From assembly GCF_000025225.2 (NCBI RefSeq), contig NC_013895.2:1054001-1118000 (forward strand): a stretch of 64,000 bases of DNA. Reading direction: 5' to 3'. The DNA comes from Mageeibacillus indolicus UPII9-5. Its GTDB lineage: Bacteria; Bacillota; Clostridia; Saccharofermentanales; Fastidiosipilaceae. A program made the translations under genes and the position numbers. This document shows, piece after piece, positions 54,674 to 62,718 of the stretch. Position 1 is the first letter of the stretch. Each line of letters starts with the position of its first letter. The notes under the pieces were generated by a model, which worked only from the letters and a program-made list of their open reading frames with translations, was not told where the DNA came from and did no database searches.

Positions 54674-55891
54674 TCACTCCCGGTACAAAGGCATTGACAT
54701 GCAACGCGGCCCACCTCGCCCACGCGAAAGCTCCCCGGAACGAATAACATGCAACTTGGCACCATACTTAGTAAGCTCCGCATTAGTCAATGTATTCCGA
54801 TCATAAACGACAACTTCTCGTGGCGCAATCGCCAAAGTATTATAGCCATCATTCCATTGTTCGCGAATCGCGTCCATAACCGTACCGTTACCTTCGCGGA
54901 TCAGGTGCACTTCTTTTGTCCGCAAAAATTTCTTTAAAACATCTTCCATGACATTACTTTCCCGGCGAGTAACAACCTCACCATTTTTCAGGCGCATCGA
55001 AAAAACCTGCAAAGTATGGTCAACCTCAGGATGCAAAGTAAACAGGTCATAATCTACCATCGTAAATACTGTGTCCAGATGCATAAACGCATGCGATTGA
55101 GGAATCGTAAAAGCCAATACAGTTTCATAACCGCAATCAGATGTAAGCAAATTTTTCGCCAGCAGTTCGATTGCCCGCGGTTTTGAGCGTTGACTGACGC
55201 CAACGGCAACGACTTTATCCGAAAGCACGGCAATATCCCCGCCCTCGATCGAAGGATGAAGATCACGATCATACCAAAACGGGATTTGATTATCCTTGAA
55301 CATTGGATGATGTAGCAAAATAGTTTTGCCGAACAACGTTTCCCGCCGCCTAGTCTGTGACCACATGCAGTTCAAACTGACCCCATTGCCGATGAAGAAA
55401 AAAGGATCGCGAGTGAAGTAAAGATTCGGCATCGGTTTAACGACAAAAAATCCGTCACGCTCAATCATTTCGTTGAGCGTCAATTTTGTGTAGGACGGTA
55501 GTTCAGTGCGGCGTACCCCTTCCATCATTTTGAGGACCAGGCTTTCGTTGTCCAAGGTGTAGAGTAACTCTTTTACCAATTCTCGTTCCTTTGGCACCGC
55601 AATATCTGCCTCTTCAAGAAAGGTTTCAATAAATTCTTTTTTCACCTCTGGATCGTCCACCGCTTCCGCAACCAGCTTTTCCAAATAATACACAGTAACG
55701 CCGTTATCACGCAGCACTTGCGCAAAACTATCATGCTCAATTTGTGCCATTTCAAGATAAGGAATTTCATCGAAAAGAAGTTCTTCCATCAGGTCTGGCG
55801 TAATGTTAATCAGTTCCCGGCCTGGACGGTGCAAAATGACGGATTTTAAGCGTCCTATTTCCGATTTTATTCTTATCGGGTTCACGTTCAT
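54674..55891 (-). CDS. arcA: Arginine deiminase
   Basis: Turns arginine to citrulline and ammonia, the first step of ATP-yielding arginine fermentation and acid defence. 405 residues. Substrate-binding RLKSVILHRPGRE, PNLYFTRDPFFFIGNG, the catalytic His region HAFMHLDTVFTM, and the nucleophile Cys in GGPRCMSMPL near the C-terminus. AGGAGG sits before ATG 55891; the frame continues to 55909 without support. arcB, arcC and arcD are absent here, so citrulline use is encoded elsewhere. Confidence 0.97.
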   Translation of the reverse strand: MNVNPIRIKSEIGRLKSVILHRPGRELINITPDLMEELLFDEIPYLEMAQIEHDSFAQVLRDNGVTVYYLEKLVAEAVDDPEVKKEFIETFLEEADIAVPKERELVKELLYTLDNESLVLKMMEGVRRTELPSYTKLTLNEMIERDGFFVVKPMPNLYFTRDPFFFIGNGVSLNCMWSQTRRRETLFGKTILLHHPMFKDNQIPFWYDRDLHPSIEGGDIAVLSDKVVAVGVSQRSKPRAIELLAKNLLTSDCGYETVLAFTIPQSHAFMHLDTVFTMVDYDLFTLHPEVDHTLQVFSMRLKNGEVVTRRESNVMEDVLKKFLRTKEVHLIREGNGTVMDAIREQWNDGYNTLAIAPREVVVYDRNTLTNAELTKYGAKLHVIRSGELSRGRGGPRCMSMPLYRE

Positions 55892-55975
55892 AGCTATCCT
55901 CCTAGTCAATCAAAAATTGATTTAGTACTATTCTTAGTAAAGATAATGCCGTAAACGCCTTGACATTGCAAGATT

Positions 55976-56011
55976 ATAAAAAGGCACAATCCCGCAACTG
56001 GATCGTGCCTT
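55976..56011 (-). terminator. Terminator after the MarR gene
   Basis: AAGGCACGATCC (56000-56011 complement) with GGATTGTGCCTT (55981-55992 complement), seven-base loop, then UUUAU. Separates the MarR gene from arcA. Confidence 0.9.
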
Positions 56012-56153
56012 ATCCATGTAAACAATCTTGATATTTTATTATTTTAAAACAAATATGCTGCTAATGAATGCGCAACTATGTGCAGCATTCTGTTATGCTG
56101 TGCGGAACCGTCCTATATGATACTTAATGTATGAGTTCCGTAAATCCTGCTGC

Positions 56154-56579
56154 TCAATCTTGACAAATGTTGTCCAGAACACGAGCTAAAACTGCATTGA
56201 TACTTTGGGCGTTGTGTAGCAATTCATCTAAATCATCTTCACGGATCTCAAGTTTCCCATAAATTTTTCCTTTTAGATGGTCACACTTATCCCGCCCCTC
56301 TTCAGACAAATGCAATTCTACGGAACGTTCATCGGTAGCACTCCGCACGCGTCTGACAAAGCCAAGATTGCCCAATCGTTTACACGTTGTTGACGTATTT
56401 CCTTGATTGGCATGCAAAAAGGTAGTCATTTCCTTAATACTCATAGTTCCGCTGTAGTATAAATGGAAAAGAATCAGCACTTCATTACGGCTTAAAGGTT
56501 CATCTTTGGTAATTTCATCCAAGATCCCATTGATGCGGACACCGATTTGTTGAAATTCATCAGTTAGCCTGTCTAGCAT
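56154..56579 (-). CDS. MarR-family transcriptional regulator
   Basis: 141-residue dimeric winged-helix protein. Helix 1 dimerisation FQQIGVRINGILDEI, DNA-binding region LSRNEVLILFHLYYSGTMSIKEMTTFLHANQGNTSTTCKRLGNLGFV (in part), and the wing RRVRSATDERSVELHLSEEG. GGAGAGAG precedes the ATG. Ends at its own terminator, so it is not co-transcribed with arcA; targets and ligand unknown. Confidence 0.9.
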   Translation of the reverse strand: MLDRLTDEFQQIGVRINGILDEITKDEPLSRNEVLILFHLYYSGTMSIKEMTTFLHANQGNTSTTCKRLGNLGFVRRVRSATDERSVELHLSEEGRDKCDHLKGKIYGKLEIREDDLDELLHNAQSINAVLARVLDNICQD

Positions 56580-56850
56580 TCTTCTCTCTCCTTGTTAACT
56601 ATTTTGCAACTGATATTTTACTATTATTGAACATTTAATACAACGTTTTTTAAAGTATTTTTCATTTTAAATCCATTATTTCTTGAGATTATTCAAGATT
56701 TACGCTCGAATTCGTTAAATTTTAGCGGACGTTGCTAATTATTAAAATTTCTTTAATTAAAATTGTAAATAAAGTTGATTTTTTGAGATGTGTTCCTCGC
56801 CAAGGGGACGCAACTAAGAAAAAATCACACCCTAGATGATGCTAAGAATC

Positions 56851-58530
56851 TTACGGCTCAATTTTCAGATATGCCCCGGTGTCTGGGAATACCAAATATT
56901 TAAAGCGGTCAAGAGTTTCGTTGGCGACGAGGAATCGATCGCCCAAGCTAGTGATGCCACTAGTGGAAAAATCGTTAAGAATGTCTATCTTCCCATCAGA
57001 CAAATTAATTTCCTGCAATTGCCAATTGCTGAACAGCAACGTTTTTCGGTCTTTCAAGTGTAAATTGCTGATGTTTTCGGCTTGTAACAAGCGTCTGCTC
57101 CGGCCTCCGTCCGCATCGGATGTCCAAAGTCGGTTGCCATCAGCGATATTTACATAGAATAAATTAACCCCGTTAGAAACAATTTCTTCCGTTTCATCCA
57201 AAGGTAATTGCTGCACTTCGCCAGTTTGCAGTTTATAAGACATGACTTGATAAGTTTCCGCCCGAATAGCAAAAATATGTTCGCCATCCATCGTGTAGGA
57301 ACGGATCGGCATATCAAGACAAACTTCCGGGCGTAGGTTTTTTCCAACAGAGGCAATTGTCGCGTGCTCATCACGTAAAAGTGTCGTCAAATCAATTTTT
57401 TTCAACTTACGCCCGTCGCCGGTGTCGCGGTAAAAAAGCTTGGTACCGGCCAAAATCATGTAGTCAGCCTTAACGGCGATGATCGTTTCAGTGCGTCCGT
57501 CAGCCAAGTGGCGGCGACAAATATTTCCAGCTCGGCGGTCAACGTAATATAGCCATCCGTCACGCCAATTGAGGCAGGCGACCGGAATATCAGCGATAAC
57601 TTTCGGCTTAGGCAAAGTCGCAGCCAACTCTGCCCTACTTTTTTCCAACATACTCGCCGGCCATTTTTGTAAAAAATACGTTGAATAAGCCGCGGCATAG
57701 ATTTCCCCGTCAATGCGGATCGCCTCCCCACCGTTCTGCATATTGCCGATAGTCGTGCCATAATAATTCGGCCGGTTCTTCGCATTAAATTTGCCTGAAG
57801 CGGTTAATCTTTCGACTAAATTTGTGTATGCCTCCGCTTGATTAAGCATTATATAGGACTTGGCCAAAAGTATCGCCTGTGTTTCCGTCAAATCTCCCGT
57901 TCCGACATTGGATGATAAGGCTTTGGCAATTCCAGCGTAGTCACCGTCTTTGTACGCAGCGGCAAGAGAGGTGGAATCAAGATCAACCGCTGAGGCGTCC
58001 GAAAAAGAGTCAGATTGGGAAGGAGCAAAATCGCGACTTTTGTCACTCGGCAACGGCCGCTTAACTTGCAGATAAGGATAGTGGCCTTGCTTGATCTTCT
58101 TAATCGCATCAGTTTCGCCGAATATTTTTGTTGCCTCTGCCAGCCAACGTTCGGCAAGATCAGAAAAAGCGAGGCGATGCGCCATGGTAATCATGTTAAC
58201 ATAGGTAGTTTCACTCTGCTTGCGTCGTTGTTCCGGCAGAATTTTGGCAAAAGCCTTAGCTGCTTCTTCTAAATAATTTAAATCTATACTGCTCAGAAAT
58301 AGGCCATAATTGACTTCCGGATCATCGGGCTGCTGATCTTTTAGCGCGGTAAATCTTGCAAAAGCAGTATAGCTGTCCCCCGATTTCAGTGCTGCAATAC
58401 CTTCGCTGAACAAGCGGTCATCATTTTTCGCCTGCGAGTGGAAATAAAAAAGGCGGCAACCGATTATAGCCAATATCAGGACAACTAGGCAAGCAGTCAA
58501 AATTATAAATGTTTTTTGCACACTTTTCAT
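56851..58530 (-). CDS. Membrane-anchored TPR-like and beta-propeller (DUF5050-like) protein
   Basis: 559 residues, not a family I know by function. A single N-terminal membrane segment (IILTACLVVLILAIIGCRLFYF) with no cleavage site, then helical TPR-like repeats to about residue 240 (FSEGIAALKSGDSYTAFARF, DPEVNYGLFLSSIDL), and from about 280 a repetitive beta part (CLNWRDGWLYYVDRRAGNICRR, LFYVNIADGNRLWTSDADGGR) of the DUF5050/propeller kind. Probably outside the cell, in protein binding. Single gene on the minus strand. Confidence 0.6.
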   Translation of the reverse strand: MKSVQKTFIILTACLVVLILAIIGCRLFYFHSQAKNDDRLFSEGIAALKSGDSYTAFARFTALKDQQPDDPEVNYGLFLSSIDLNYLEEAAKAFAKILPEQRRKQSETTYVNMITMAHRLAFSDLAERWLAEATKIFGETDAIKKIKQGHYPYLQVKRPLPSDKSRDFAPSQSDSFSDASAVDLDSTSLAAAYKDGDYAGIAKALSSNVGTGDLTETQAILLAKSYIMLNQAEAYTNLVERLTASGKFNAKNRPNYYGTTIGNMQNGGEAIRIDGEIYAAAYSTYFLQKWPASMLEKSRAELAATLPKPKVIADIPVACLNWRDGWLYYVDRRAGNICRRHLADGRTETIIAVKADYMILAGTKLFYRDTGDGRKLKKIDLTTLLRDEHATIASVGKNLRPEVCLDMPIRSYTMDGEHIFAIRAETYQVMSYKLQTGEVQQLPLDETEEIVSNGVNLFYVNIADGNRLWTSDADGGRSRRLLQAENISNLHLKDRKTLLFSNWQLQEINLSDGKIDILNDFSTSGITSLGDRFLVANETLDRFKYLVFPDTGAYLKIEP

Positions 58531-58655
58531 TACTATGAACTTCTCCGAATCACTTAGAATTATTACGGATTGCTCCGTTTACTGAGAATTAGCAAATTAT
58601 ACAAAAGGACCAATTAGTATGATGGCCAAACTGCTACAGACTTGCAGGATAGCGT

Positions 58656-59063
58656 TTAATTGCTTTGTTTTTGTTCCAGTTTGAATTCAGCGTAATGGGA
58701 GCGCGGTAAATAATGGATGGCATAGCTTTGACCCTCTTTTGGCACGGCACTCCAACGGCTGACATAAAAAATACCTTGTTTCGTATACACTCTCCCTAAT
58801 ATACGATTATACGCCGTCACTTCTGCCGTCACCTTCCGGATTTGTCCTTGCACCAAGCTGATGCAGTCTAGAGAGCGCGGTAAAACCATGGCAAAACTAA
58901 GCCAGAGAATTATCGGTAAAAGTAATGCCGGTAGGAAAAATTGATAACGCCAAGTTATCTTGCGCTCCGCCCAACATTTAATTGCTTTTATAAACAAGTA
59001 CAGGCTTCCGACCAAAGCGGCGACACTTATAATCAAAGATGTTATAAAACCGGCATAGTACAT
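58656..59063 (-). CDS. Small membrane protein, unknown
   Basis: 135 residues from ATG 59063 (MYYAGFITS); a GTG start at 59123 would add 20. Two membrane segments at the N-terminus (SLIISVAALVGSLYLFI; FFLPALLLPIILWLSFAMVL), then an extracytoplasmic domain of about 70 residues with a strand pattern reminiscent of DUF3592 (KVTAEVTAYNRILGRVYTKQGIFYVSRW). Function unknown. Lies 126 bp upstream of the DUF5050-like gene and may be expressed with it. Confidence 0.55.
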   Translation of the reverse strand: MYYAGFITSLIISVAALVGSLYLFIKAIKCWAERKITWRYQFFLPALLLPIILWLSFAMVLPRSLDCISLVQGQIRKVTAEVTAYNRILGRVYTKQGIFYVSRWSAVPKEGQSYAIHYLPRSHYAEFKLEQKQSN

Positions 59064-59203
59064 AATTTTTTCCGTTTCTTCCAAGTTTTCTGTGTATTTA
59101 TTATTAAGATAGGCAGACGGCACAAAGTTAAGTGCGCAATACCCGTCTGTATTATTTTACCGTATTGGCAGGAAGGCGCAAGGTGTTCAGCAGATCGGGC
59201 TAA

Positions 59204-59235
59204 TTGCTGGAAAAAAAAAAAAAATTTGCTATAAT
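59204..59235 (+). promoter_or_regulatory. dtxR-like gene promoter with 14-A spacer tract
   Basis: TTGCTG (59204-59209), then G and 14 consecutive A (59211-59224), TTTGC and TATAAT (59230-59235). The spacer is 20 bp as sequenced, three above the optimum, and would be 17 with 11 A. CGGAGG follows before the ATG at 59266. Confidence 0.6.
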
Positions 59236-59265
59236 AAAGTAAATTACATTTCTACGGAGGTAAAC

Positions 59266-59706
59266 ATGGCTGAATTACCTGTTTTGACTATGTCAAATGA
59301 AGACTATCTGGAAGCAATATTACAATTATCCGCCCACTCGCCCAGTGTAAGATCGGTTGATGTCGCCGACATGCTTGGAGTGTCCAAAGCCAGTGTAAGT
59401 AAAGCCATGGGAGTTTTACGTGAGGCCGGGATGATCGAACAACCACACTATGGTTTGATTACGCTCACTGACGAAGGCAAAGCGGTTGCCGGAGAAGTTT
59501 TGCATCGGCACAAGATGCTCAAATATTTTCTGGTACATATGCTTGGCGTTGCAGATAACGTCGCCGAAGAGGACGCTTGCCGTATGGAGCATGTAATAAG
59601 CATGGAAACGCGCAACAAGTGGTTCGCCTACATCCGCCAATTTCATGAAGCGGAAGTTAAGGGCAGCATCGACAACGGGCTGCCAGCGCAGGAATCCATC
59701 AAGTAA
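59266..59706 (+). CDS. DtxR/MntR-family metal-dependent repressor
   Basis: 146 residues, a DNA-binding and dimerisation core without the SH3-like third domain, as in MntR. The winged helix is SVRSVDVADMLGVSKASVSKAMGVLREAGMI (in part); metal-binding residues are in the HRHKMLKYFLVHMLGV and EEDACRMEHVIS helices (Cys at the DtxR-type position). Senses Mn2+ or Fe2+; targets are not in the window. A poly-A tract in its promoter spacer may make expression variable. Confidence 0.92.
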   Translation: MAELPVLTMSNEDYLEAILQLSAHSPSVRSVDVADMLGVSKASVSKAMGVLREAGMIEQPHYGLITLTDEGKAVAGEVLHRHKMLKYFLVHMLGVADNVAEEDACRMEHVISMETRNKWFAYIRQFHEAEVKGSIDNGLPAQESIK

Positions 59707-59728
59707 TCAGTTATAAAACTTAGCAACA

Positions 59729-59766
59729 ACTTAGGTTGACTTAGCTGAAACTCAGGTTGACTTAGC
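59729..59766. repeat. Two 17-bp direct repeats, 21-bp period
   Basis: ACTTAGGTTGACTTAGC (59729-59745) and ACTCAGGTTGACTTAGC (59750-59766), one base different, in the gap between the dtxR-like gene and the IS. Confidence 0.7.
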
Positions 59767-59966
59767 AACTTATCTCAAACTAAGCTTAACACGACCGCCA
59801 AGGCGGTGAGCACTTTGGGTAATAACACTTTCCAGAGTGCCGATTCACCCAGCAACCTTCTGATTCAAAATTTTTAGATGAAAATATAAAATAGGCGAAA
59901 TCTTGTACCGACCCCCAAAAGTTAGACTTTTTTAGCGTAGCAGTTTATATGACTGCTACGCTATTT

Positions 59967-60491
59967 TTATGCAGCCAAGAGTCTAAGCCTGTATTGCACT
60001 GGACTTAGCCATCCTAGTTTTTCTTTAATTCTTTGTTCATTATAATACTTTATGTATCGTTCTATTTCTGACTTTAGCTCATCATAACTATAGTAAGTAA
60101 CACCGTAATAGATTTCTTGTTTAAGTAATCCAAAGAAGTTCTCCATAACAGCGTTATCATGACAGTTACCCTTACGAGACATACTTTGGAAGATTCGTTC
60201 TTCCTTTAGACGATGAGAGTATGCTTTCATTTGGTAAGCCCAGCCTTGATAAGAACTGTATTTTCGGCTCTTTCGAGTGAAGGAAGTAACTTGTAAAACA
60301 AGCTTTTGCATTATACGTTGTACTTTCTTTTTGTTTACACAGTAGCCTTGATTTCTTAACTCTCCAACCACTCGACGATAACCATAATCTTTGTGTGTAT
60401 CTCTGATTTCAAGAATTTTATCCTCGATTTCTTTGTCAGGGTTTTCTCTATAGAATCTTTTCTGCCAGTACATATAAGTTGTTTTAGGCAT
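59967..60491 (-). pseudogene. IS3-family transposase OrfB with DDE core deletion
   Basis: Catalytic part of the OrfAB transposase. The N-terminal HTH_21 region (DKILEIRDTHKDYGYRRVVGELRNQG in part) and the C-terminal SMSRKGNCHDNAVMENFFGLLK with the catalytic Glu are intact, but the text jumps from KYSSYQG straight to WAYQMKAYS. The roughly 100 residues between, which in relatives carry both catalytic Asp (TDVTEF and HSDQG), are gone, in frame. The frame upstream of ATG 60491 continues (LRGEFKLKDLLSYTG), as for a -1 frameshift product. Should be inactive for transposition in cis. Confidence 0.9.
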
Positions 60492-60514
60492 GCCTGTGTA
60501 AGAGAGAAGGTCTT

Positions 60515-61093
60515 TTAGTTTGAATTCTCCTCGGAGACTGTTGATGACGAGTGCCGTTCTCTCATTTTTGCCTCGTCCTCTAAACGCAGCCTCCTCAGTT
60601 CTTTTAAAAAGGCATTCTCAATTTTTAGTTTAAGCAGTTCATCTTCTAGTTCTTTAACATGTTCTGCACTTGTATCAACTATTCTTTTTTCCGCTTGTTT
60701 TGCTTTACTATCTATCTTAGGTTTATCCAATTTTTTCTTTCGACCTTTCTTGCGAGGTTTCAACGCATCAGGACCGGCAGCACGAAAACGGTTAACCCAG
60801 ATACAAATCATGCTTGGATTGTATATACCTTCTTGAATCGCCAAATCTTGGTATGAAATCTCACTTGATAGATATAACTCTACAACAGAAAGCTTCTTTT
60901 CGAAAGAATATTTTGCTTTTTTACAAGAACGCATTAATCCTTCATCGCCAAACTCCTTGTATGCATTAATCCATTTGCGTAACTGTGAGTCAGAGCCAAG
61001 TCCATATTTTTTAGAAAGATATTTTAACCCACATTTCCCATCCAAATATTCTAAAACAATTTTCTTCTTGAATTCGAAACTATGTTTTGCCAT
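60515..61093 (-). CDS. IS3-family transposase OrfA
   Basis: 192 residues from ATG 61093 (MAKHSFEFKKKIVLEYLDG), DNA-binding half of the transposase. Two helix-turn-helix units (LKYLSKKYGLGSDSQLRKWI; YQDLAIQEGIYNPSMICIWVNRF) and a C-terminal leucine-zipper-like helix (ELEDELLKLKIENAFLKEL). A run of five A (GGCAAAAATGAG, complement of about 60563-60574) near its end could be the -1 slippage site into orfB. Confidence 0.9.
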   Translation of the reverse strand: MAKHSFEFKKKIVLEYLDGKCGLKYLSKKYGLGSDSQLRKWINAYKEFGDEGLMRSCKKAKYSFEKKLSVVELYLSSEISYQDLAIQEGIYNPSMICIWVNRFRAAGPDALKPRKKGRKKKLDKPKIDSKAKQAEKRIVDTSAEHVKELEDELLKLKIENAFLKELRRLRLEDEAKMRERHSSSTVSEENSN

Positions 61094-61279
61094 AAAAATA
61101 CCGACCTCCCAATCTTTAGATTTTGGTCTAACTTTTGGGGGTCGGTACATCTGGTTTACCCAAGTTCGCCTATTTTTTTAATTCAGTAACGGCGCAAAGA
61201 TAAGATGGTTAAGCCAAACTTCTTTCGCCATATCACATGGAATCAGCTTCCGTACCACAAGCTGCCTTGCCCCACAACC

Positions 61280-62710
61280 TTATTCGGATCTCAGGCTTTC
61301 CAAAGCACTCATTTTCATGGCACGACGCGATGGGAAATACCCGGCAATCAAACCTACCGAAGTAGAAATAACCAAAGCAGCAATTACCAACCAAGCCGGG
61401 ATGTAGGAAACAACCTGGACGGTTTCATCCGTGGCACTGGCAAAGTTAAACAAACCGGAATCGCGCATAATAAAGTTGGCCAAATTAGATAAAATCAGCG
61501 CAACCACTGAACCGAAAAAGCCGCCAGTAAAACCTATCATACCGGACTCAAAAAGAAACAAATTGCGAATATCTTTTAGGTTTGCGCCGATAACTTTCAT
61601 GATTCCTATTTCTTTGGTACGCTCATAAATCGTCATGATGGTCGTATTAGTGATGCCGATTGTCGCCACCAAAAGGGAAATGCCGCCGAGTCCGCCCAAA
61701 ACTAGTTGAACCCACATAAAAACCTTACGCATCTCGTCAAACATATTTATCGGATTGAAAACCGACAAGCCCATATCTTTTAGCTTAGTCAAAACGAGCT
61801 TCACTTGATCCACTTTATCAACCCCGACCATCAAGTTTGTGTAGCTATGATTTTTTTTGTACTCACTGTATTCATATGCAAACTCTTTAACCTTATTTGC
61901 GTTGGCCGGATTTTTGCGGGCAAATTCCTGAAAAGCTTGCAGACCAGCTTTAATACTTACATATCCGGTTTGATCATAATCATATTTAGGAAAGATCTTC
62001 TGAATTTTAAACTTAGTTTCCGGAAAAACCAGTTTTGGTGTATCACTCTCAGCTTCAGAATCACGGCTACGACGATTGCCGCGGCCATTATCAATTTTTG
62101 AATAGTCAAAGGAATGTACAAGCATCTCATGAGCATACATTTCCTCTTCTTCAGGCGTGAGTTTTGGCTGAGTAGGATGTCCTTTTTCGTCAAATTCAAT
62201 TTGCTTGCCTAATATTTGCTGCGTAATAAAGGACCCTTTGAGAAAGACCCCGTTTTTTTCGGCTGCGGCAATTTCTTCTGGCGTAACTTTCAGCCCCATG
62301 TAGGGCAAAATTTTCAAATCTACCGCATCCAATGAAGAATAGGTCTTTTTACTCTTAATTTGCACGGCCCCGCTCAAAGTGAAAGCCGGTGTAACCTCAC
62401 CCACGCCCGGGATCTGCTTGATGCGCATAATCAAATTGTCATCCATCTTTTCGCCATTTTGACCGCGACCTCGCATCGCCATGCGTCCATCGCCTTTGTT
62501 ACCGTTTTCAAACCCAAACACCTTGATTACCCGAATTCCATCGATGTTTTCAATAGAATTGTCGAGGGTATAGGTAATGGCCAAACCGATGGAAACCGTG
62601 GCAAGTATAGAAAACACGCCTATGAACACACCCAGCACGGCCAGAATTGTTCGCACCTTACGTCGCCACATGTTGAAAAAACATTGCTTAAGGATATCGC
62701 TAAAACGCAT
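61280..62710 (-). CDS. MacB/FtsX-type ABC transporter permease
   Basis: 476 residues with the MacB-FtsX layout: a membrane helix after MWRRKVRTILAVLGVFIGVFSI, a large extracytoplasmic domain (residues 45-330), then three helices (LVLGGLGGISLLVATIGITNTTIM; GFTGGFFGSVVALILSNLANF; WLVIAALVISTSVGLIAGYFPS) and the cytoplasmic YERTKEIGIMKVIGA loop. Ends ALESLRSE. Such permeases move lipids, antibiotics or peptides, or transmit force. The ATPase is not in the window; the surface protein gene lies eight bases upstream. Confidence 0.9.
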   Translation of the reverse strand: MRFSDILKQCFFNMWRRKVRTILAVLGVFIGVFSILATVSIGLAITYTLDNSIENIDGIRVIKVFGFENGNKGDGRMAMRGRGQNGEKMDDNLIMRIKQIPGVGEVTPAFTLSGAVQIKSKKTYSSLDAVDLKILPYMGLKVTPEEIAAAEKNGVFLKGSFITQQILGKQIEFDEKGHPTQPKLTPEEEEMYAHEMLVHSFDYSKIDNGRGNRRSRDSEAESDTPKLVFPETKFKIQKIFPKYDYDQTGYVSIKAGLQAFQEFARKNPANANKVKEFAYEYSEYKKNHSYTNLMVGVDKVDQVKLVLTKLKDMGLSVFNPINMFDEMRKVFMWVQLVLGGLGGISLLVATIGITNTTIMTIYERTKEIGIMKVIGANLKDIRNLFLFESGMIGFTGGFFGSVVALILSNLANFIMRDSGLFNFASATDETVQVVSYIPAWLVIAALVISTSVGLIAGYFPSRRAMKMSALESLRSE

Positions 62711-62718
62711 AAGTCCTC

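Larger units (their letters stand above)
59904..61149 (-). mobile_element. IS3-family (IS150-group-like) insertion sequence, 1246 bp
   Basis: Terminal inverted repeats of 24 bp: TGTACCGACCCCCAAAAGTT followed by AGAC at 59904-59927, and its complement at 61126-61149, without mismatch. A 3-bp target duplication TCT flanks it (59901-59903 and 61150-61152), typical of the IS3 family. Two frames on the minus strand, orfA then orfB in the -1 frame. The element is shorter than usual (about 1.4-1.5 kb) because orfB has an internal deletion. Confidence 0.95.
59892..61175. terminator. Terminator hairpin split by the IS
   Basis: Left of the IS the bases AAATAGGCGAA (59889-59899) and right of it TTCGCCTATTTTTTT (61165-61179) are complementary. 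With the IS and one 3-bp duplicate removed they rejoin as an 11-bp stem with a loop of about 16 bases and a run of U, a bidirectional terminator between the convergent dtxR-like and permease genes. Coordinates here are approximate ends of the stem. Confidence 0.75.
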
